24,345 bases of DNA from a virus, in the IMG/VR virus record IMGVR_UViG_3300024180_000037, positions 1 through 24,345 of that record; one strand, 5' to 3'. This document shows, piece by piece, positions 1 through 4,616 of this stretch (its first letter is position 1; each line of letters starts with the position of its first letter). The position numbers were made by a program, and so were the translations under genes. Below the pieces are notes generated by a model. It was not told where the DNA came from, made no database searches, and saw nothing but the letters and a program-made list of their open reading frames with translations.

Positions 1-510
1 AAGTTTATTGACGAGCGTATTGCGAGCCTCGCTGGTGCTATAGGCTGCATCTACGTAGGCGGTAACTCAGACGTGGAGCAGAAGGAGAAGTTTGACAGGG
101 TGGACGACTCAGTGTGTGCAGTAAGATCCGCACTTGAGGAGGGCATAGTTGCAGGTGGGGGCATAGCCCTGTACCAGATAGCCAGCAGGCTTGAGAACAA
201 GGACAGCGACTCGCTGGACTACTCGACCGCATACGCCATAGTACGTGACGCACTACGCACACCGATAAGGCAGATACTGATGAACGCAGGCATAAACCCA
301 GAGGACGTGCTTGGGGTTGTTGACGCAGACAACGCTCAGAACAAGAACGCAGGGTTTGACGTGAAGAACGAGAGATACGGTGACATGTTCAAGCTTGGTG
401 TGATTGACCCGCTAAAGGTCACAAGGAACGCACTGCTCAACGCAAGCAGCGTTGCGACAACCATACTATCAACGAACGCAATCGTAACACACAAGAGGGT
501 AACATCATGA
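1..510 (+). CDS. groEL: GroEL-type chaperonin (60 kDa subunit), C-terminal part, 5' end outside the window
   Basis: The frame is open from base 1 and gives 169 residues corresponding to about the last third of GroEL: the end of the apical domain, the second intermediate-domain segment and the C-terminal equatorial segment. Landmarks are RIASLAGAIG (6-15), the RVDD stretch (33-36) whose second Asp matches the ATP-hydrolysing Asp398 of E. coli GroEL, EEGIVAGGG (46-54) and the GVIDPLKVTR segment near the end. GroEL forms the barrel that folds proteins in the cytoplasm with its lid GroES, encoded just downstream. The protein ends at THKRVTS, a few residues after the last equatorial strand, so the Gly-Gly-Met tail of most bacterial GroELs is absent. 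It is phage-encoded judging by the surrounding genes. Family identity is very secure; the missing N-terminal two thirds cannot be judged. Confidence 0.95.
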   Translation, partial: KFIDERIASLAGAIGCIYVGGNSDVEQKEKFDRVDDSVCAVRSALEEGIVAGGGIALYQIASRLENKDSDSLDYSTAYAIVRDALRTPIRQILMNAGINPEDVLGVVDADNAQNKNAGFDVKNERYGDMFKLGVIDPLKVTRNALLNASSVATTILSTNAIVTHKRVTS

Positions 511-545
511 TACTAGACAGCATAATTGAATTGAAAATAATATGA
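507..545 (+). other. 12-codon mini-ORF bridging groEL and groES (possible translational coupler)
   Basis: An ATG overlaps the groEL stop (ATGA, 507-510) and opens a 12-codon frame, MILDSIIELKII, whose TGA overlaps the groES ATG in the same way (ATGA, 542-545). Ribosomes finishing groEL could reinitiate here and hand over to groES. It may equally be chance in an A/T-rich gap; no independent evidence of translation is visible. Confidence 0.25.
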
Positions 546-799
546 AGCCAATAGGGAAGTACATAGTGATCACAAAGGTAGAGGCCGAGGTCAAGACCGA
601 GTCAGGCATACTGCTGTCCGCAGAGGACGTGGGTGCTATGAGGTATCACCAGGGTAAGGTAATCAAGCCAGGGACTCTGGTTGAACACATCAAGGAGGGT
701 GACGACATATACTACGACAAGGCGGCTGGGCATTCGATGCTAATAAACGACAAGATATACACGGTTATAAGCGAGAGGGACGTGGTCGTTGTTATCTAG
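542..799 (+). CDS. groES: GroES co-chaperonin
   Basis: An 85-residue protein with the whole GroES fold: an N-terminal strand (GKYIVITKV), a mobile loop of roughly residues 14-32 holding the hydrophobic tripeptide ILL (23-25) that would dock on the GroEL apical domain, a GKV turn (38-40), KEGDDIYYDK (51-60) matching the GroES VGD-strand, and a closing strand ending SERDVVVVI. It is somewhat shorter than the roughly 97 residues of bacterial GroES. It caps the GroEL ring during ATP-driven folding. It lies 31 bases after groEL, so the order is groEL-groES rather than the usual bacterial groES-groEL. Its stop lies inside the CTAG at 796-799, which also holds the stop of the opposing gene. Identity is secure. 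Confidence 0.93.
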   Translation: MKPIGKYIVITKVEAEVKTESGILLSAEDVGAMRYHQGKVIKPGTLVEHIKEGDDIYYDKAAGHSMLINDKIYTVISERDVVVVI

Positions 800-1251
800 C
801 GATCCTTCCTTATCTCCTTGTTGATCTTCTTCATCTGGTTTCGGAACACCTTGTCCCTGAACTTAACATCGTGTTTAAACACAGGGTTGTTCACGTAGTT
901 CTCTGGGAACTCCTCACCGTTCAGCTTTCCATATATATTGCTAATCATCCTCTTACCCTTGTACGTAAGCTCGTATAGTGCAGCCTCCTTCCCCTTCTTG
1001 TTCCTCCACTTGTGTATCCACCCCTGCTTTATAAGCTTATAGAACCTGTTCTTGTCCCAGCTCATTATCTCCTGGTACTCCTCGAACTTTGTCTTGTTGA
1101 AAAGATGTTCGCTGTACAGGAACATCATCATCTCGATGTCAGCGGTTGTGACATCGTACTTCCTTTTTGCCCAGTACTTTACCACGCTCCAGTACTTTAG
1201 GTAGTCGTGTTCTGGCTGCTTGCGTGAGGTGTTTCTAACAGTTACGCCCAT
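796..1251 (-). CDS. Winged-helix (MarR-like) DNA-binding protein, putative phage regulator
   Basis: A 151-residue basic protein on the opposite strand to everything around it. Residues about 34-106 have the pattern of a winged helix: helices at TTADIEMMMFLYSE, KFEEYQEIMSWDKNRFYKLIKQGWI (two helices forming the helix-turn-helix) and then a beta wing ending in ALYELTYKGKRM. The C-terminus is Lys/Arg-rich. I recognise this as a type common in Bacteroidetes phages; its regulatory role is inferred from the fold. The ATG at 1249-1251 follows a T/A-rich leader and a -7 box at 1289-1296. The inverted repeat at 1271-1298 lies between this gene and the endolysin gene and is a natural operator candidate. 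It converges on groES with overlapping stop codons and no terminator, so the two transcripts may overlap. Confidence 0.82.
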   Translation of the reverse strand: MGVTVRNTSRKQPEHDYLKYWSVVKYWAKRKYDVTTADIEMMMFLYSEHLFNKTKFEEYQEIMSWDKNRFYKLIKQGWIHKWRNKKGKEAALYELTYKGKRMISNIYGKLNGEEFPENYVNNPVFKHDVKFRDKVFRNQMKKINKEIRKDR

Positions 1252-1272
1252 AAAACATTTAATTTAATTTAT

Positions 1273-1280
1273 TACTTTTG
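1273..1280 (+). promoter_or_regulatory. Bacteroidetes-type -7 box upstream of the amidase gene
   Basis: TACTTTTG fits TAnnTTTG and lies 21 bases before the ATG at 1302. No TTTG or TTG is visible in the -33 zone. It faces the opposing -7 box at 1289-1296. Confidence 0.6.
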
Positions 1281-1288
1281 TAAATATA

Positions 1289-1296
1289 CAAAACTA
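1289..1296 (-). promoter_or_regulatory. Bacteroidetes-type -7 box upstream of the winged-helix gene
   Basis: On the minus strand the bases read TAGTTTTG, fitting TAnnTTTG, 37 bases before the ATG at 1251. Transcription would run leftwards through the plus-strand box at 1273-1280, so the two promoters face each other with overlapping start regions. Confidence 0.5.
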
Positions 1297-1301
1297 ATAG
1301 A

Positions 1302-1721
1302 ATGAAATCATCTGACGTTAAGGAAATCATTATACACTGCTCTGCTACTAGAGAGTGTGATGACTCTATAAACGCAGAGGTTATTGACAGGTGGCATAAG
1401 GATAGGGGGTGGAAAGGTATTGGATACCACTACGTGGTACTGATGGATGGCACTATCGAGACGGGACGTATGGTAGACCAGTGTGGCGCACACACAAAGG
1501 GACACAACTGTGAGTCTATAGGCGTGTGCTACATAGGGGGAGTAGAGTCTGACGGCAAGACACCGAAGGACACTAGGACACCAGAACAGATAGAGTCATT
1601 ATTAGAATTATTGCTGGTTCTTCGCAAGATGTATCCAGGTGCAAAAATTCATAGCCATCGAGACTTTGCAGCGAAAGCCTGCCCAAGTTTTGATGCCACA
1701 GCAGAGTATACTTACATTTAA
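1302..1721 (+). CDS. N-acetylmuramoyl-L-alanine amidase, T7-lysozyme type (endolysin)
   Basis: A 139-residue single-domain amidase_2/PGRP-fold enzyme that would cut the bond between N-acetylmuramic acid and L-alanine in peptidoglycan. The zinc ligands of T7 lysozyme are all in place: His12 (IIIHCSAT), His119 (HSHRDF) and Cys127 (KACPSFD). The catalytic Tyr42 (GYHYVV) and Lys125 are also present, and the length is close to T7 lysozyme. There is no signal peptide or cell-wall-binding domain, so it needs a holin for release; holin candidates lie at 3972-4148 and 4162-4611. The ATG at 1302 is the first in frame after the promoter region. In T7 this protein also inhibits the phage RNA polymerase; nothing here shows that second role. 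Confidence 0.95.
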   Translation: MKSSDVKEIIIHCSATRECDDSINAEVIDRWHKDRGWKGIGYHYVVLMDGTIETGRMVDQCGAHTKGHNCESIGVCYIGGVESDGKTPKDTRTPEQIESLLELLLVLRKMYPGAKIHSHRDFAAKACPSFDATAEYTYI

Positions 1722-1733
1722 AACTATAAACCA

Positions 1734-1844
1734 ATGATGTACGGCAAGAAGACAGTTACAAAGAAGAAGGGATACGGTGGCAAGGCTACCCCTAAGAAGA
1801 CAACTAAAAAAGTGGTTGTTAAAACCAAAAGAGGCAAGAGGTAA
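1734..1844 (+). CDS. Tiny Lys-rich protein, 36 residues
   Basis: Reads from a double ATG (1734 and 1737) to TAA at 1842-1844. Fifteen of the 36 residues are Lys or Arg and there are no acidic residues. The stop shares a base with the next start (TAATG), so translation is probably coupled. No domain is recognisable. The composition suggests nucleic-acid binding, for example on packaged DNA or RNA, but that is inference. It is first in a run of small proteins behind the endolysin. I accept it as a gene because of the tight overlapping spacing. Confidence 0.65.
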   Translation: MMYGKKTVTKKKGYGGKATPKKTTKKVVVKTKRGKR

Positions 1845-2014
1845 TGGCAAAGGGCAGGACTAAAAAAAAGTCTAACAAAATATGTGACGCAGGAATCTCT
1901 TGGGCTAAACGAACGTTTGACAAGTACCCATCGGCATACGCAAACATGGCTGCATCAAAGTACTGTAAAGATCCTAACTATGGAAAAGGAAAGAAAGGAA
2001 ATAAAGGCTCTTGA
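1844..2014 (+). CDS. Small basic protein with KYPSAYAN...ASKYC motif, 56 residues
   Basis: Begins at the ATG overlapping the preceding stop. A Lys-rich start is followed by ISWAKRTFDKYPSAYANMAA and SKYCKDP, then a GKGKKGNKGS tail. The KYPSAYAN...ASKYC pattern is one I recognise from small basic proteins of marine phages and large DNA viruses; its function is not known to me. It contains two cysteines (in ICD and KYC). The next gene begins inside its last 35 bases in another frame. Confidence 0.75.
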   Translation: MAKGRTKKKSNKICDAGISWAKRTFDKYPSAYANMAASKYCKDPNYGKGKKGNKGS

Positions 2015-2147
2015 GGAGCTTAAGGATAAGACAACTAACTTTGAGGAGCAGATGGAGATTGCAGACAGGATACATAACCTCAAGATGAAAATAAACGGAG
2101 TAAAACCAAGTCACAGTTACGTTGACTGTATTGGCTGCGGATCATAG
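1980..2147 (+). CDS. Small helical protein ending in a CxxC motif, 55 residues
   Basis: The ATG at 1980 starts MEKERKEIKALEELKDKTTN, giving a charged, probably coiled-coil helix over residues 1-37, a short hinge (GVKPSHS) and the terminus YVDCIGCGS. I chose this start because the frame upstream overlaps the preceding gene and has an unlikely composition there. The CIGC pair could bind metal or form a disulfide. The ending VDCxGCGS feels familiar from other Bacteroidetes phages, but I can name no function. The next gene starts two bases after its stop. Confidence 0.72.
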   Translation: MEKERKEIKALEELKDKTTNFEEQMEIADRIHNLKMKINGVKPSHSYVDCIGCGS

Positions 2148-2149
2148 GT

Positions 2150-2380
2150 ATGGGAGAGTTAAAGAAATGGAGGGACGAGAAGTGGGTACGTATAGGTACT
2201 GACGGAAAGATAAAGGGAGAGTGCGGTACTTCTAAGAATAAGAAGAACCCAGACAGGTGTCTACCCCTGGCAAAGGCTCGTTCACTATCAAAAAGAAAAC
2301 TAGCTGCTACCGCAAGGAAGAAGAAGAAGGAGGGGGCAAAGGGTAAGCAGTTTGTTAGGAACACTAAGGGAGTAAGGTAA
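2150..2380 (+). CDS. Small basic DUF5872-like protein, 76 residues
   Basis: Opens MGELKKWRDEKWVRIGTDGK, then GECGTSKNKKNPDRCLPLAKA, then a Lys/Arg-rich tail. The pattern W-x-x-EKWVxI...G.CG......RCLP..KA resembles the DUF5872-type proteins of phages and giant viruses; I recall the family by eye only. The two cysteines (CG and CLP) flank the conserved block. A role in the virion or on DNA is a guess from charge. It is part of the chain of small genes read from the promoter at 1273. Confidence 0.75.
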   Translation: MGELKKWRDEKWVRIGTDGKIKGECGTSKNKKNPDRCLPLAKARSLSKRKLAATARKKKKEGAKGKQFVRNTKGVR

Positions 2381-2398
2381 CTAAAAAAATAAAAGGTA

Positions 2399-2515
2399 AT
2401 GGCAAAGTTCAAGGTACATAACATGTACAGCAAGTCAGGTGTTAAAAAGGTAGCCAAGACTATGAAGCAACATCTGGCTCTAAAGAAAAAAGGTTACACC
2501 CACACTAAAAGGTAA
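2399..2515 (+). CDS. Tiny Lys-rich protein, 38 residues
   Basis: Runs from ATG 2399 to TAA 2513-2515; its stop overlaps the next start as TAATG. Twelve residues are Lys or Arg and there is no Asp or Glu. The middle (SKSGVKKVAKTMKQHLALKKKGYTH) can form one strongly basic helix. No domain is recognised. It is supported mainly by its exact overlap with the downstream gene and by the type of its neighbours. Confidence 0.65.
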   Translation: MAKFKVHNMYSKSGVKKVAKTMKQHLALKKKGYTHTKR

Positions 2516-2805
2516 TGGCTAATAAAAGTAAAATGAAGTGCAACTCCGTCAGGGCAAGTGACAGGGCAGGCAAGAAGAAAATGGTCAAGGCATGTGCTGG
2601 TGGCAAGGAGAAGCTTATACACTTCGGTGCTAAGGGGTACGGACACAACTACTCTGCTAAGGCAAGGAAGTCTTTCAAGGCTAGGCACAACTGTTCGACT
2701 GCCACATCGAAGATGACTGCAAGGTACTGGTCATGTAAAAAACTATGGGCAGGGAAGGGTGGAAGCACTGAGTCATCGCCTAAGAATAGGCAAGGAAAAT
2801 ATTAG
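2515..2805 (+). CDS. Small basic Cys-containing protein, 96 residues
   Basis: A very Lys-rich protein with four cysteines. The second half, KARKSFKARHNCSTATSKM followed by TARYWSCKKLWAG, matches a block (KSFxARHxC...T.RYWSCK.LW) that I recognise from small proteins of marine phages and large eukaryotic viruses; its function is unknown to me. Its first half repeats the basic, Cys-containing style (CNSVRASDRAGKKKMVKAC). The start is fixed by the TAATG overlap with the previous gene. It is the last gene before the promoter at 2806. Confidence 0.82.
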   Translation: MANKSKMKCNSVRASDRAGKKKMVKACAGGKEKLIHFGAKGYGHNYSAKARKSFKARHNCSTATSKMTARYWSCKKLWAGKGGSTESSPKNRQGKY

Positions 2806-2813
2806 TATATTTG
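2806..2813 (+). promoter_or_regulatory. Bacteroidetes-type -7 box before the 71-residue gene
   Basis: TATATTTG, directly after the previous stop codon and 16 bases before the ATG at 2830. No -33 TTTG is seen. It probably starts the unit that carries the small proteins, holins and fibres. Confidence 0.6.
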
Positions 2814-2829
2814 CATTAAATAAATTATT

Positions 2830-3045
2830 ATGAAACAAGGATACAATTCAAGACTCGATGAGTCACTTGGAGCAAGGAACGGAAAAAAGTCTCAGTCAAT
2901 GAAATCAAGACGAGACGAGAGCAAGGGAATGTCCAAGAAGGAGTCTGGGCATGCATACGGTGGCGACAAGTCTATGAGCTACAACCACCAGTGTATAAAG
3001 GACGGCAAGGTTAAGGATCACTTAGGTAAACTTATAAAGAAGTAA
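2830..3045 (+). CDS. Small charged protein with two RxDES motifs, 71 residues
   Basis: The sequence holds SRLDES at 7-12 (continuing LGARNGKKS) and SRRDES at 26-31 (continuing KGMSKKE), so the first half is a degenerate tandem repeat of about 19 residues. The second half is polar, with one His-Gln-Cys stretch and a Lys-rich end. Proteins with RLDESLGxRxG are familiar from marine phages, but I know no function. The stop overlaps the next ATG (TAATG at 3043-3047). Confidence 0.8.
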   Translation: MKQGYNSRLDESLGARNGKKSQSMKSRRDESKGMSKKESGHAYGGDKSMSYNHQCIKDGKVKDHLGKLIKK

Positions 3046-3188
3046 TGGGAAAATTATTAATAAGGATGGGCCTGTGGGTTCAAGAATTTTGGTGCAGGAC
3101 TCAGTGTAACTGGAACTGCCTAATGATTAACTTAATGTTTGACGTAACAAGATGTCCAAATGCCGACTGTAATTGTGAAAAAAAATAA
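3045..3188 (+). CDS. Tiny Cys/Trp-rich protein, 47 residues
   Basis: Starts inside the previous stop and ends with EKK-stop at 3188. It is unlike its Lys-rich neighbours: hydrophobic and aromatic (MGLWVQEFWC, NWNCLMINLM) with six cysteines, four of them in a close C-terminal set (TRCPNADCNCE). The pattern could bind zinc or an iron-sulfur cluster, or stabilise a small peripheral membrane protein; none of this is established. Its last 29 bases overlap the next gene. Confidence 0.6.
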   Translation: MGKLLIRMGLWVQEFWCRTQCNWNCLMINLMFDVTRCPNADCNCEKK

Positions 3189-3342
3189 GTCAAGGGGATT
3201 GGGAGACTCAATCCAGAAGATAACAAAGGCAACAGGCATACATACCGTTGTAGAAAAAGTAAGCAAGGCTATGGGAAAGGACTGTGGCTGTGCTTCAAGG
3301 AGAGACACGTTGAACCGTAAGTTTCCTTACAAGCAAGATTAA
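3160..3342 (+). CDS. Small conserved phage protein with CGC and FPYK motifs, 60 residues
   Basis: The order is a short basic start, GLGDSIQKITKATGIHTVVE (an amphipathic helix), then KDCGCASRRDTLNRKFPYK. The combination GLGD...TKATGI...DCGC..R.D.LN..FPYK is one I recognise from many Bacteroidetes phages, where the protein has no assigned function. The CGC could bind metal. It overlaps the upstream gene by 29 bases in another frame, which is consistent with translational coupling. Confidence 0.8.
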   Translation: MPTVIVKKNKSRGLGDSIQKITKATGIHTVVEKVSKAMGKDCGCASRRDTLNRKFPYKQD

Positions 3343-3373
3343 CAAGAGATTTTTAACCCTCTAATATAAAAGG

Positions 3374-3907
3374 ATGGCATACCCAAAGATTACAGTTAAC
3401 ACTGGCATGACACTACAGGTTGTGGGCAGTGACTCAATTCCAATACCAGCTGCAGACCTGCCAGTTTTATCTGGAACAACAACAGCCGCTACTGCAAATA
3501 AACTTGTAGATGTTGGAGCTGACTTTTCTAATGTAAGTGTAGGTGATATTATTTATAACACTACAGACAGTTCTGTTGCTACAGTAACAGCAATAGATAC
3601 CTCAACAATATTATCAGTAAGTGAAGATATATTTACTTCACCTGAGAACTATACTATTTTCTTGGGAGGCCCTAACGGATCTTCAAGGATAAAGTCATCC
3701 GAGGGGTGCTTACTATACGTGGGTAGCAGTGAGGCCACTATGACTGCAGCAAGTTCTTACGTGAACGTGACGGTAAAGACTGTGTCAGGAAGTGACGTAA
3801 CATTCTCTAACTTCCCTGTAGGAGAGTACCTACCAGTACAAGTGATCCAGCTGTATACAACTGGAACATCAGCTGCTGCAGAGAACAACTGTGTAGCAAT
3901 ATGGTAA
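3374..3907 (+). CDS. Beta-rich virion-type protein carrying the shared beta-module, 177 residues
   Basis: A Thr/Ser/Val-rich protein with no signal peptide. Residues 1-33 and about 98-177 read as one small beta-sandwich (MTLQVVGSDSIPIPAADLP ... SFPVGEYLPVQVIQLYTTGT type). Between them, at 34-97, sits a separate module (NKLVDVGADFSNVSVGDIIY and following) that also occurs in the proteins at 9999-10787 and 20391-21362. It looks like a minor structural or decoration protein, inferred from composition, the module and location. The ATG at 3374 follows an A-rich leader with no promoter visible. Confidence 0.75.
   Translation: MAYPKITVNTGMTLQVVGSDSIPIPAADLPVLSGTTTAATANKLVDVGADFSNVSVGDIIYNTTDSSVATVTAIDTSTILSVSEDIFTSPENYTIFLGGPNGSSRIKSSEGCLLYVGSSEATMTAASSYVNVTVKTVSGSDVTFSNFPVGEYLPVQVIQLYTTGTSAAAENNCVAIW
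3473..3664 (+). repeat. Shared beta-module, copy A (most divergent)
   Basis: Codons 34-97 of the 177-residue protein. The NKLVD..A.F...V..GDI pattern followed by a strand-rich stretch ending in ENYTIF aligns with copies B (10329-10583) and C (20736-20975) at the protein level only. Confidence 0.5.
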
Positions 3908-3912
3908 CAGTT

Positions 3913-3975
3913 ATGTACAACCAGAACAATACTTGGTCAGACCAATTAGTGATTACATATACCTACGTAAAATGA
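3913..3975 (+). other. 20-codon ORF coupled to the small holin candidate
   Basis: ATG 3913 gives MYNQNNTWSDQLVITYTYVK and its TGA overlaps the next ATG as ATGA (3972-3975). It may be a real micro-gene or a reinitiation leader; composition does not decide. Supported only by the overlap. Confidence 0.3.
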
Positions 3976-4148
3976 ATGCTTGGATGTCAGATATAAAACT
4001 ATACCTACTGAATGCAAGCACATTCGCAATATCCTTAACGACTATTGACATGACACTAAAACTGGTGTTGTTAGTGGTATCCATAGGCTATACGATAAAC
4101 AAGTGGCTGTTATTACACAATAGAGACGATCAAGAAACAAACAAGTAA
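3972..4148 (+). CDS. Small membrane protein, putative holin, 58 residues
   Basis: From ATG 3972 the product has a moderately hydrophobic first half (IKLYLLNASTFAISLTTID) and one clear membrane segment (LKLVLLVVSIGYTINKWLLL, about 30-48), followed by a charged tail (HNRDDQETNK). Size and layout fit small phage holins or holin partners, and it sits between the endolysin and the 3TM holin. A TTG at 3933 could extend it by 13 residues, but the ATG that overlaps a preceding stop is more plausible. The holin role is inference. Confidence 0.65.
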   Translation: MNAWMSDIKLYLLNASTFAISLTTIDMTLKLVLLVVSIGYTINKWLLLHNRDDQETNK

Positions 4149-4161
4149 ATGATCGTAACTA

Positions 4162-4611
4162 ATGCCAAAGAAAAAATTCAAAGAGACCACAATAGGTAAG
4201 ATCCTACTGGGGGCTGCGCACATAATAAACCCAGGACTAGGTAAGGTTCTTGACGGGGTTGTGTCACCCAAGGATGCTATTTCAGAGATAACTAAGGCTG
4301 ATATTTCTACTGAGGACAAGATAAAGCTTCAGCAGATGATATACGACTACCAGAACACTGAGCTTCAGGAGGTGACTAAGAGGTGGTCTTCGGACATGTC
4401 AAGCGACAACGCACTTTCTAAGTCTATCAGGCCACTGACGTTAGCGTTCGTGGTACTAAGCACGGTCATACTTATTTTCATTGACTCAGGATTTATTAAC
4501 TTTACGGTTGACAACGAGTGGAAGGATTTATTAAAGATGTTGCTCCTAACAATAGTTGCCGCCTACTTTGGTGGCAGGTCTTATGAGAAGGGCAAGGCAA
4601 TAACTAAATAA
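4162..4611 (+). CDS. Holin of the GTA 3TM type, 149 residues
   Basis: Layout: Lys-rich start, a weakly hydrophobic stretch (IGKILLGAAHIINPGLGKVL, 11-30), a helical central part with the family-typical KRWSSDMSSDNALSKSIRPL (73-92), a membrane segment about 91-112 and a second about 122-139 ending in AYFGGRSYEKGKA. The W..D..SDN.LSK.IRP block and terminal GGRSYEK match the Pfam family named holin of 3TMs for gene-transfer release. It would permeabilise the inner membrane so that the signal-less amidase at 1302-1721 reaches the wall. Confident on family; which of the two membrane proteins triggers lysis is open. Confidence 0.85.
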   Translation: MPKKKFKETTIGKILLGAAHIINPGLGKVLDGVVSPKDAISEITKADISTEDKIKLQQMIYDYQNTELQEVTKRWSSDMSSDNALSKSIRPLTLAFVVLSTVILIFIDSGFINFTVDNEWKDLLKMLLLTIVAAYFGGRSYEKGKAITK

Positions 4612-4616
4612 GATTA

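Larger units (their letters stand above)
1271..1298. repeat. Near-perfect inverted repeat in a divergent promoter region (operator candidate)
   Basis: Left arm ATTACTTTTGTA (1271-1282) and right arm TACAAAACTAAT (1287-1298) are reverse complements with a single C/G difference, separated by AATA. Each arm contains a TAnnTTTG box for one strand. It lies between the minus-strand winged-helix gene and the plus-strand amidase gene. Use as an operator is inference. Confidence 0.55.

Noticed and set aside
1884-1979. N-terminal extension of the 55-residue protein from an ATG at 1884
   Set aside because: It lies inside the 56-residue gene in another frame and its sequence (Thr/His-rich) is unlike the conserved part; the ATG at 1980 fits better.
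2779-2792. Small hairpin GCCTA-AGAA-TAGGC before the promoter at 2806
   Set aside because: Only five base pairs, inside coding sequence and not followed by a T run, so it is not called a terminator.
4149-4199. Sixteen-codon ORF starting just after the small holin gene
   Set aside because: It overlaps the start of the 3TM holin in another frame and does not end at a gene start.
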